Below, in pieces: positions 57,365 to 64,000 of a stretch of 64,000 nucleotides of DNA (position 1 is its first letter; every line of letters starts with the position of its first letter). The translations under genes were made by a program, and so were the position numbers. Source of the DNA: Actinoplanes sp. NBRC 103695 (lineage in GTDB: Bacteria > Actinomycetota > Actinomycetes > Mycobacteriales > Micromonosporaceae); NCBI RefSeq assembly GCF_030269485.1, contig NZ_BSTL01000006.1:310001-374000 (forward strand). The letters run 5' to 3'. Below the pieces are notes generated by a model, which had not been told where the DNA came from, ran no database searches, and was given only the letters and a program-made list of their open reading frames with translations.

Positions 57365-58201
57365 GTGAAACGTCGGATCACCGCCTCCCCCGGCGCCTGG
57401 ATCGTCTGGGGCGTGGTCGCGTTCTTCTTCGTCAACCTGGCCGGGGTGATCGGCTCGGTGCTGGTCAGCTCGTTCGGCACCCGCTGGTTCGACACGTGGC
57501 TGCCGCAGGGCTTCACCACCGACTGGTACGGCGCCGCCTGGCGCGAGTTCGGGCTGCTCGACGTGCTGACCGTGACCCTCGAGGTGTCCCTGCTGGTGGT
57601 GGCGATCTCGGTGCTGGTGGGGCTGCCCGCCTCGTACGTGCTGGCCCGCCGCGCCTTCCCCGGCCGCCGGCTGCTCTACCTGCTCTTCCTGCTGCCCATC
57701 CTGATGCCGCCGATCACCTACGGCATCCCCCTCGCCACGGTCCTCTACAAGTACGGCTTCGCCGGCCACCTCTCCGGCGTCGTCCTGGCCAACCTGGTCC
57801 CGTCCATCCCGTTCGTGATCCTGACCATGACGCCGTTCATCGAACAGGTCGACCCCGCCATCGAACGGGCCGCGCGCATGTGCGGCGCCCGTACCCATCA
57901 GGTCTTCACCCGGATCCTCGCCCCGCTGCTCGTCCCTGGCATCCTGGCCGCCTCGGTCCTGGTCCTGGTCCGCACGGTCGGCATGTTCGAGCTGACCTTC
58001 CTGACCGCCGGACCGGACTCGCAGACGCTGGTGGTCGCGCTGTACTACACGATGTCCGCGGCCGGCATCCGAGCCCAGCAGTCGGTCGACGCGATGGCCG
58101 TCATCTACACGTCGATGATGCTGGTCCTGCTGGTCGTGGCGCTGCGCTACGTCAACCCGACCCAGCTGGTCGCCCGGGTGAAGGACGACGACGACGACTA
58201 G
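57365..58201 (+). CDS. ABC importer permease 2 (PotC type)
   Basis: 278 residues, six spans (GAWIVWGVVAFFFVNLAGVI; YLLFLLPILMPPITYGIPLA). The EAA loop is ERAARMCGARTHQVFTRILA. GTG start three bases after the previous stop. Ends in an acidic DDDDD tail, and its stop overlaps that of the convergent TetR gene. Confidence 0.92.
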   Translation: MKRRITASPGAWIVWGVVAFFFVNLAGVIGSVLVSSFGTRWFDTWLPQGFTTDWYGAAWREFGLLDVLTVTLEVSLLVVAISVLVGLPASYVLARRAFPGRRLLYLLFLLPILMPPITYGIPLATVLYKYGFAGHLSGVVLANLVPSIPFVILTMTPFIEQVDPAIERAARMCGARTHQVFTRILAPLLVPGILAASVLVLVRTVGMFELTFLTAGPDSQTLVVALYYTMSAAGIRAQQSVDAMAVIYTSMMLVLLVVALRYVNPTQLVARVKDDDDD

Positions 58202-58743
58202 GTCGTGTTCTTCGCCTCCAGGGCCGTGACGAGCAGGTCGACGGCGATCGCGGTGCGGGCGACGAACTCCTCCCGGGTCACCGCGTCGTGCTTGATGCCG
58301 GCGACGGTGCTCCGCAGCGTGTCGGCCACGTCCCGCGCGCCGGTGGCGTACTCCGCCTCGATGGCCGTGGTGACCATCTCGATGAAGCGCCGGGGGTAGT
58401 CGGTGGCCATCGGCTCCAGCAGGTCCGGGTTCGTCTCGATCAGGACGGCGACCTCCCTGGCCATCGGGCCGATGTAGCGGCCGGTCCAGTGGTCGTACGC
58501 CTCGGCCAGCCTGTCCCGCAGCGGGCGCGCGCGGTCGTCCAGCACCCGGGCGGCCGCGGCGAGATCGTTGTCGAGTGCCCGGGTGACGGCCGCCCGGAAC
58601 AGGTTCTGTTTCGAGCTGAACAGGAAGTACAGGCCGGGCCGGGAGATGTCCGCGGCCCGTGCCACGTCGTCCATCGACGCCTTCCGGTACCCGAACCGGG
58701 CGAACGTGGCGAGGGCGGTCTCCAGCACATGGTCCTGCCTCAT
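58198..58743 (-). CDS. TetR-family transcriptional regulator
   Basis: About 181 residues. Helix-turn-helix at 5-50 (LETALATFARFGYRKASMDD, VARAADISRPGLYFLFSSKQ) and a helical C-terminal domain. Start at the ATG 58743; a GTG at 58749 adds two residues. Divergent from the SDR gene with a 53-bp shared region containing an inverted repeat, so it likely represses both. Confidence 0.9.
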   Translation of the reverse strand: MRQDHVLETALATFARFGYRKASMDDVARAADISRPGLYFLFSSKQNLFRAAVTRALDNDLAAAARVLDDRARPLRDRLAEAYDHWTGRYIGPMAREVAVLIETNPDLLEPMATDYPRRFIEMVTTAIEAEYATGARDVADTLRSTVAGIKHDAVTREEFVARTAIAVDLLVTALEAKNTT

Positions 58744-58760
58744 GCCCACAGCCTAACGCA

Positions 58761-58789
58761 CTAGACAGTCACTGCTCACTCTGTATAGT
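58761..58789 (+). promoter_or_regulatory. SDR promoter with TetR operator
   Basis: TAGACA (58762-58767) and TATAGT (58784-58789), 16 bp apart, form a good promoter seven bases before the SDR start. CTAGACAG (58761-58768) and CTGTATAG (58781-58788) are inverted copies with one mismatch and cover both promoter boxes, a typical repressor site. Confidence 0.72.
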
Positions 58790-58796
58790 TCGCCGC

Positions 58797-59774
58797 ATGG
58801 TGATCACCACTCGGTTCGATGCCGGCAGCACCGCCGACGACGTCGTGGCCGGCGTCGACCTCCGGGGCGTCCGCGCCGTCGTCACCGGCGCGTCGTCCGG
58901 GATCGGCGTCGAGACGGCACGGTCCCTCGCCCGAGCTGGAGCGCAGGTCACGCTGGCCGTCCGGGATATCGCCGCCGGCGCGCGGACGGCCCGGGACCTC
59001 GCGGTGCCGGCCGACGGCCGGGTCTTCGCCGGGGCGGCCGACGTCCGGGTCGAACGGCTCGACCTGGCCGACCTCTCCTCCGTCGCCGGTTTCGCCGGCC
59101 GCTGGACCGGGCCGCTGCACCTGCTGATCAACAACGCCGGCCTGATCGTCAGCACCCTCACCCGCACGCCCGAGGGCCGGGAGCTGCAGTTCGCCACCAA
59201 CCACCTCGGCCACTTCGCGCTCAGCCTGGGCCTGCACGACGCCTTGGCGGCCGGCGCCCGGGACCGCGGCGACGCCCGGATCGTGGCGGTGAGCTCGACG
59301 GCCCACATGCGCTCGCCGGTCGTCTTCGACGACCTGCACTTCGAGCGCCGCCCCTACGATCCACAGGCCGCCTACGCGCAGTCGAAGACCGCCAACTCCC
59401 TCTTCGCGGTCGAGGCGACCCGCCGCTGGCAGGCCGACGGCATCGTCGCGAACGCGGTCAACCCGGGCGGCGTCGCGACCGGCCTGCAGCGCGACTTCAC
59501 CCAGCGGCAGAAGGACTACCTGGCCGCCGCGGAGGCATCCGGAGCCTTCACCTACAAGACCACCCAGCAGGGCGCCGCGACGACGCTGGTCGCGGCGGTC
59601 GCGCCCGAGTTCGCCGGCACCGGCGGCCACTACCTCGACGACGGCCGCGAGGCGCACACCGTGAACGACGATGCCGACCTCTTCACCAACAGCCACGGCG
59701 TGAAGCGCTGGGCTCTCGATCCCGAGGCGGCGCAGACCCTCTGGACGGCCTCGCTGGCGATGGTGGAACGTTGA
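58797..59774 (+). CDS. Short-chain dehydrogenase/reductase
   Basis: 325 residues. NAD(P)-binding TGASSGIGVETARSL, NNAG in LLINNAGLIV, catalytic Ser in IVAVSSTAHM and YxxxK in YAQSKTANSL. The length and NHLGHFALSL motif match the retinol-dehydrogenase/WW-oxidoreductase-like group. Start at 58797, apparently with a very short leader. Substrate unknown; regulated with the divergent TetR gene. Confidence 0.9.
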   Translation: MVITTRFDAGSTADDVVAGVDLRGVRAVVTGASSGIGVETARSLARAGAQVTLAVRDIAAGARTARDLAVPADGRVFAGAADVRVERLDLADLSSVAGFAGRWTGPLHLLINNAGLIVSTLTRTPEGRELQFATNHLGHFALSLGLHDALAAGARDRGDARIVAVSSTAHMRSPVVFDDLHFERRPYDPQAAYAQSKTANSLFAVEATRRWQADGIVANAVNPGGVATGLQRDFTQRQKDYLAAAEASGAFTYKTTQQGAATTLVAAVAPEFAGTGGHYLDDGREAHTVNDDADLFTNSHGVKRWALDPEAAQTLWTASLAMVER

Positions 59775-60491
59775 TCAGCGCAGTGGAGAGCGAGCCGGTC
59801 GGGCCGAGCCGTAGGCGCTGAACTCGAACGTCCACTTCTCGGCCGGCGGGATCGGCACCATCGCGGGAACATCCAGCTCGAGCTTCACGAGCCGGCCCTT
59901 CGCGTCCAGGGTGGCGACGTAAGGCGCCGCGGTCCCGGTGCCGGGGGCCAGACCGTGCAGCTTCCCCAGCCCGACGAGCTTGTTGCTGTTCCGGACCTTC
60001 GTCAGGTCGACCGTCCCCTTGATCGTCGGCGACGCGCCCTCCGCGCTGTTGGCCGCCTCGAGCAACGGCCCGACGCCCACCCAGTCCGGATCGGCCAGAT
60101 CGTAGAACTCACCCGGTCCGGGCGGCGTCGCGGCATCCACCCGGTCCCAGCCCGCGCCGTCGTCGGCCGGCGCGCTGCCGCCGAACGTGAAATCCGATCT
60201 CGTGAAGCGGTCCCGGCCGACGACCCGAACCTCCGAGCTGAAGTTCCCGCCCGACGTGGACCACTGCGCGCTCCCGCTGGGGAGGTGCATCGAGCCGGTG
60301 AGCCCGGCGCCGTTGGAGTTCCTCAGATCGAAGGCGTAGTTGCCCGCCCTGATCCCCGACACCGAGGCGACGAGGGCGTCGCGGGGCGTGGCCGGTGCGG
60401 GCGGCGGCGTCACCGGGCCGCTCCCGGCGGCCGATCCGCACGCCGCCAGTGGCAGGACGAGGACAAGTGACAACAGCCGGCGTTTCAACAC
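59775..60491 (-). CDS. Lipoprotein, LppX/LprG-like
   Basis: 238 residues with lipobox LPLAACG (Cys18). The exported part has the antiparallel sheet pattern of LppX_LprAFG lipoproteins that carry lipids across the envelope (NYAFDLRNSNGAGLTGSMHL, PYVATLDAKGRLVKLELDVP). The family call is by pattern only. Its stop directly abuts the SDR stop. Confidence 0.7.
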   Translation of the reverse strand: MLKRRLLSLVLVLPLAACGSAAGSGPVTPPPAPATPRDALVASVSGIRAGNYAFDLRNSNGAGLTGSMHLPSGSAQWSTSGGNFSSEVRVVGRDRFTRSDFTFGGSAPADDGAGWDRVDAATPPGPGEFYDLADPDWVGVGPLLEAANSAEGASPTIKGTVDLTKVRNSNKLVGLGKLHGLAPGTGTAAPYVATLDAKGRLVKLELDVPAMVPIPPAEKWTFEFSAYGSARPARSPLR

Positions 60492-60500
60492 CGGCGGACC

Positions 60501-60968
60501 TTAGCGCAGCGGGATTTCGTGCCCGGGGCCGCGCTCGGACTCCGGGCGGGGACCGGACAGCCGCCGCTCCGGCTCGGCGATCGCCACGTCGTTGATGGAC
60601 GCCTCGCGGCGGCGCATCAGGCCGTTGTCGGCGAACTCCCAGTTCTCGTTGCCGTAGCTGCGGAACCACCGGCCGGCGGCGTCGTGCCACTCGTACTGGA
60701 AGCGGACCGCGATGCGGTTGCCGTGGAAGGCCCACAGGCTCTTGCGGAGCACGTAGTCCAGTTCCCGCTCCCACTTGGCGGTCAGGAAATCGACGATCTC
60801 GGCGCGGCCGGTCAGGAACACGTCACGGTTGCGCCAGACCGAATCCTCGGTGTACGCCAGCGCGACCCGCTGCGGATCCTTGGTGTTCCACGCGTCCTCG
60901 GCGGCCTGCACCTTGAGCAACGCGGTGGTCTCGTCGAACGGCGGGAACGGTGGCCTCGCATCGGACAT
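60501..60968 (-). CDS. DUF1348 NTF2-like protein
   Basis: 155 residues, SnoaL/NTF2-like cone fold. The segment [20 protein letters not shown] and [19 protein letters not shown] followed by [20 protein letters not shown] are characteristic of DUF1348. Function unknown, possibly a small-molecule isomerase or hydratase. Start at 60968 ([11 protein letters not shown]). Ten bases downstream of it begins the lipoprotein stretch. Confidence 0.88.
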   Translation of the reverse strand: MSDARPPFPPFDETTALLKVQAAEDAWNTKDPQRVALAYTEDSVWRNRDVFLTGRAEIVDFLTAKWERELDYVLRKSLWAFHGNRIAVRFQYEWHDAAGRWFRSYGNENWEFADNGLMRRREASINDVAIAEPERRLSGPRPESERGPGHEIPLR

Positions 60969-60995
60969 GACGGCGAGCCTACTAGCCTTTGGACC

Positions 60996-61820
60996 ATGCG
61001 ACTGCACGTCGGATGCGCCCAGTGGACGCACAAGGCCTGGCAGGGCCGGATCATGCCGGACGGCGACAAGCTGCGGTCGTACGCGGGGTGGTGCAACGCC
61101 GTGGAGGGCAACACCACGTTCTACGCGACGCCCTCGCGGGAGACCGTGGCGACCTGGGCGGGGCAGACCGGGCCGGAGTTCCGGTTCGTCGTGAAGCTGC
61201 CCAAGGTCATCACGCATGAGCGGCGGCTCCAGCACGCCGAGGGTGAGCTGCGGGCGTTCCTGGAGGCGATCGAGCCGCTCGGGCCTCGGCTGCACGCGCT
61301 GTGGGTGCAGCTGCCGGCGTCGTTCGGGCCGGGTGAGCTGCCGGTGCTGGACAGGTTTCTGCGGGGGCTGCCGGGCGATCACCCGTACGCGGTCGAGGTG
61401 CGTGACCCGGCGTTCTTCGAGGGGGCCGAGGCGCGGCTGGAGGAGGTGCTCGGCCGCGCGGGTGCGGAGTGGGTGCCGTTCGACACGACCGAGTTCTTCC
61501 GTACGCCGCCGACCAGCGCCGCCGAGCGGGACGCCTGGACGAAGAAGCCGCGGACGCCGCTGCGTACCCGGGCTCTGACCGAGCGGCCGATCATCCGCTA
61601 CCTGGGGCGGGACGACACCGGGCGCACCGTCGCGGGGTGGCGGCGCTGGGTCGACGCGGCCGTGGCCTGGCTGAACGAGGGCAGGTCCCCGACGATCTTC
61701 ATCCACACGCCCGACAACGCCGACTCGCCGGCCCTGGCCCGCCGGTTCCACGCCGAGGTCGCGGCCCGGGTGCCGCGGCTCGAGCCGTTGCCGGAGGCGG
61801 AGCGCCTGACCCTGTTCTGA
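60996..61820 (+). CDS. DUF72 family protein
   Basis: 274 residues, TIM-barrel-like DUF72 (YecE). N-terminal [18 protein letters not shown] and the segment [15 protein letters not shown] are family hallmarks, as is [13 protein letters not shown]. Function undetermined. Divergent from DUF1348 with 27 bp between starts, so the promoters must overlap. Confidence 0.88.
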   Translation: MRLHVGCAQWTHKAWQGRIMPDGDKLRSYAGWCNAVEGNTTFYATPSRETVATWAGQTGPEFRFVVKLPKVITHERRLQHAEGELRAFLEAIEPLGPRLHALWVQLPASFGPGELPVLDRFLRGLPGDHPYAVEVRDPAFFEGAEARLEEVLGRAGAEWVPFDTTEFFRTPPTSAAERDAWTKKPRTPLRTRALTERPIIRYLGRDDTGRTVAGWRRWVDAAVAWLNEGRSPTIFIHTPDNADSPALARRFHAEVAARVPRLEPLPEAERLTLF

Positions 61821-61903
61821 GGCTGTGACGCAGGTCGCGTCACGCCGGCAGATGCCCGCTCGTCCTGATGGTGTTGAACGTGACGGATGAGGAAGTGATT
61901 CGG

Positions 61904-63346
61904 ATGAGGCATCGGGTTGTCATCGTCGGGGCGGGGTTCGGTGGACTGTTCGCGGCCAAGGCGCTGCGCCGGGCCGACGTCCACGTGACGATCATCAACG
62001 GCACCACCTACCACCTGTTCCAGCCGCTGCTCTACCAGGTGGCGACGGGCATCCTCAGCGAGGGCGAGGTGGCTCCCCCGATCCGCGAGGTGCTCAAGCG
62101 CCAGGACAACGTGGACGTGCGCCTCGGCTGGGTCGAGGACGTCGACGTCGACGCCAAGCTGGTCATGGTCAACGGGCCGGGCGTCTCCTACACGGTTCCG
62201 TACGACACGCTGATCGTGGCGGCCGGGTCGTCGCAGTCGTACTTCGGCAACGACGACTTCGCGCACCACGCCCCGGGCATGAAGAGCATCGACGACGCCC
62301 TGGAGCTGCGGGCGCGGATCTTCAACGCGTTCGAGATCGCCGACGTGCAGACCGACCCGGCGGCCGCCGAGCGCTGGATGACGTTCGTGGTGGTCGGTGC
62401 GGGCGCCACCGGCACCGAGATGGCGGGGCAGATCGCCGAGCTCGCCCACCGGACGCTGCCGGGCCAGTACCGGCACATCGACCCGCACCGGACGCGCATC
62501 GTTCTGGTGGACGCGGTCGGGCACGTGCTGACCAACTTCCACGACGACCTCAGCACCGCCGCGCTGCGCCGCCTGCACCTGCTCGGCGTCGAGGTCGAGC
62601 TGGACACCAGGGTGGTCGGCGTGGACGACACCGGCATCGACGTCGAGACCGTGCGGGGCCCCGAGCGCATCGAGGCGATGACCAAGGTGTGGGCCGCGGG
62701 CGTGGCCGCGTCGCCGCTGGCGAGGCGGCTGGCCGAGGCGACGGGCACGACCACCGACCGCGCGGGACGGCTGCATGTCCGGCCGGACTCGACGGTCCCG
62801 GGTCACCCGGAGATCTTCGTGGTGGGCGACCTGATGGCGCTGCCCGGCAAGGACGGGCGGCAGCTGCCGGGCGTCGCGCAGGTGGCGATCCAGAGCGGCC
62901 GGCACGCGGCGAAGCAGATCCTGCGCCGCCTGGCCGGCAAGCCGGACGGGCAGCCGTTCCGCTACTTCGACAAGGGCAACATGGCGGTGATCTCGCGGTT
63001 CGCGGCGGTCGCCAACATCGGCAAGGTGCGCCTGTCAGGCTTCCCGGCCTGGCTGATCTGGCTCGGCGTGCACCTGTTCTACCTGGTCGGCTTCAAGAAC
63101 CGGGTGACCGCGGTGCTGCACTGGGCGGTCAGTTTCCTCGGCCGGGGCCGGTCCGAGCGGGTGAGCACGCTTCAGCAGGTGCACTCGAGGGCCGCGATGC
63201 GCGAGTACGGTGACCCGTTCGCACCGCGGCCCTCAGCCGATCAGCCCAGCGAGCCCGATCAGCCCAGCGAGCCCAGCGCCTTGCGCAACGCCGCCGGGCC
63301 GGACGCGACGTCCTCCAGCCCGAACCCGAGCGTGACGGTGCGCTGA
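61904..63346 (+). CDS. Type II NADH dehydrogenase-like flavoprotein
   Basis: 480 residues. FAD-binding [20 protein letters not shown], quinone-site-like [20 protein letters not shown]-binding [20 protein letters not shown] and the second FAD contact [22 protein letters not shown]-terminal membrane-associating helix [20 protein letters not shown] is present, as in NDH-2. It feeds NADH electrons to menaquinone without pumping protons. Start at 61904 has GAGGAAG eight bases before; an ATG at 61868 is possible. The tail contains a duplicated DQPSEP and overlaps the M14 gene. Confidence 0.9.
   Translation: MRHRVVIVGAGFGGLFAAKALRRADVHVTIINGTTYHLFQPLLYQVATGILSEGEVAPPIREVLKRQDNVDVRLGWVEDVDVDAKLVMVNGPGVSYTVPYDTLIVAAGSSQSYFGNDDFAHHAPGMKSIDDALELRARIFNAFEIADVQTDPAAAERWMTFVVVGAGATGTEMAGQIAELAHRTLPGQYRHIDPHRTRIVLVDAVGHVLTNFHDDLSTAALRRLHLLGVEVELDTRVVGVDDTGIDVETVRGPERIEAMTKVWAAGVAASPLARRLAEATGTTTDRAGRLHVRPDSTVPGHPEIFVVGDLMALPGKDGRQLPGVAQVAIQSGRHAAKQILRRLAGKPDGQPFRYFDKGNMAVISRFAAVANIGKVRLSGFPAWLIWLGVHLFYLVGFKNRVTAVLHWAVSFLGRGRSERVSTLQQVHSRAAMREYGDPFAPRPSADQPSEPDQPSEPSALRNAAGPDATSSSPNPSVTVR
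63239..63274 (+). repeat. 18-bp tandem duplication spanning two gene ends
   Basis: GATCAGCCCAGCGAGCCC occurs twice, identically. On the plus strand it gives DQPSEP twice in the NADH dehydrogenase tail; on the minus strand each copy carries the stop codon and GLAGL residues of the M14 gene. Confidence 0.88.
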
Positions 63347-64000
63347 GTCGACACCGCCGCGTACGAACGCAGCACCGCGCCCGTCCGCTGCCACTCCCCG
63401 GCCGCCGCCGACCAGGCCCCCAGGTTCTCCTCGAAGGTGTCGGTGGCGGCCTCCGTCCCGCCGATGACGATCTTGGCGTCGTCCACGAAGGCGCCGCGGC
63501 CGCCGGTGCTGCCGTCGCTGAGGTAGGTCACGGACAGTTCGACGGACTTCCCGGCGTACCGGGACAGGTCCGCGCTGATCTGCTTCCAGCCGTTGCTGGT
63601 GCCGGTCACCGAGTGCCACGCGCCGGTGGTTCCGGTGGCGGTGCAGGTCGGGCCGTCCGGCGTCAGGTAGCGCGCGAGTTCCGGGTGCAGGCCGACCAGG
63701 AACGCGCAGTCCTCGGGCACGGTGCTGCCGGAGCCGGTGAACGGCAGCGTCGTCCAGTCGTCGCCTCCGGCGGTGCGGGCCTCGATCACCAGCGCGTCCC
63801 AGCCCGGCTCGGTGTCGACGGACAGCGCGAGGCTGAGCTGCGGGTTCTGCGCGGCGGTCGCGGCACTCAGGTCGGCGGTCCGGGTGAGCCTCGCGTACGC
63901 GTTGTCGCGGTGTTTGATCGACGCCTGGCCCGCGCCGGTGAACGGCTCGAACGGGCCGCGCAGGCCCTGGTAGACGCCCGCCGGCGCGGATGCGAACCGC
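63259..64000 (-). CDS. Secreted M14 zinc carboxypeptidase, C-terminal part (runs off window)
   Basis: Open to the right edge with no start in the window; 246 codons are visible. The visible part is not the catalytic domain but the C-terminal beta-sandwich modules found after M14 carboxypeptidases in actinomycetes: LSVDTEPGWDALVIEARTAG, TTGAWHSVTGTSNGWKQISA, DLSRYAGKSVELSVTYLSDG and GAFVDDAKIVIGG. Such immune-inhibitor-A-like modules stabilise or anchor the secreted enzyme. The M14 assignment is inferred from this tail alone. Confidence 0.7.
   Translation of the reverse strand, partial: RFASAPAGVYQGLRGPFEPFTGAGQASIKHRDNAYARLTRTADLSAATAAQNPQLSLALSVDTEPGWDALVIEARTAGGDDWTTLPFTGSGSTVPEDCAFLVGLHPELARYLTPDGPTCTATGTTGAWHSVTGTSNGWKQISADLSRYAGKSVELSVTYLSDGSTGGRGAFVDDAKIVIGGTEAATDTFEENLGAWSAAAGEWQRTGAVLRSYAAVSTQRTVTLGFGLEDVASGPAALRKALGSLG

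Noticed and set aside
1..64000. tRNA, rRNA, riboswitch or prophage genes
   Set aside because: No T-loop/acceptor patterns, conserved riboswitch cores, integrases or phage structural genes were recognised by eye; a covariance-model search would be needed to exclude small RNAs.

Overview
The window is very GC-rich, with strong G/C preference at third codon positions, many GTG starts, several start codons that sit almost on top of their promoters, and start/stop overlaps of the ATGA/GTGA type. Together with GylR-type glycerol regulation, Spo0M, many TetR/GntR/IclR regulators and secreted multidomain glycosidases, this suggests a filamentous actinomycete, most likely a member of the Micromonosporaceae such as Actinoplanes. 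That assignment is inferred from gene content and style; no marker gene (rRNA, tRNA) was seen.

Layout. 0.1-4.4 kb: Spo0M-like protein, a DUF4386 membrane protein divergent from a TetR regulator, then a two-gene unit encoding a trypsin-co-occurring (Trypco1) protein and a membrane-anchored trypsin-like protease. 4.3-10.9 kb: glycerol island with glpF-glpK-glpD on the minus strand, divergent from gylR and a second glycerol kinase, with a perfect palindrome between them. 10.9-16.2 kb: complete peptide-type ABC importer whose ATPase N-terminus is built from a dispersed repeat. 16.2-25.8 kb: secreted M64 peptidase, two unknown proteins, LysR/DapA-family pair, phosphotransferase, PfkB kinase, cytochrome P450, and an MFS exporter divergent from TetR with three evenly spaced operators. 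25.7-26.4 kb: alpha/beta hydrolase.

26.5-40.6 kb is the most coherent region: ten consecutive minus-strand genes. Four secreted multidomain proteins (GH95-like glycosidase, ThuA-discoidin protein, PQQ-type sugar dehydrogenase, GH99-like endo-mannosidase) precede a sugar ABC importer, L-fuconate dehydratase, an amidohydrolase-family lactonase and a GntR regulator. I read this as a glycan-to-L-fucose/L-fuconate utilisation locus with LacI- and GntR-type control sites.

40.8-47.2 kb: membrane protein, YtcJ-type amidohydrolase, a 171-bp fold-back (MITE-like) element, and the homogentisate operon hmgA-fahA-iclR; then an HxlR regulator. 47.3-50.8 kb: a compositionally unusual cassette of a TetR-like protein inflated by three tandem-repeat blocks, a winged-helix protein and a minimal two-domain PPDK relative. 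50.7-54.2 kb: PadR/membrane protein pair, a decayed haloalkane dehalogenase fragment, and a GTP cyclohydrolase II-deaminase-MarR operon. 54.2-58.2 kb: four-gene ABC importer. 58.2-64 kb: TetR/SDR pair, lipoprotein, DUF1348, DUF72, type II NADH dehydrogenase-like protein and the C-terminal end of a secreted M14 carboxypeptidase that runs off the window.

No rRNA, tRNA, CRISPR array, prophage or intact transposase was recognised. The only gene-free stretch over 300 bp is 52124-52582, described below.
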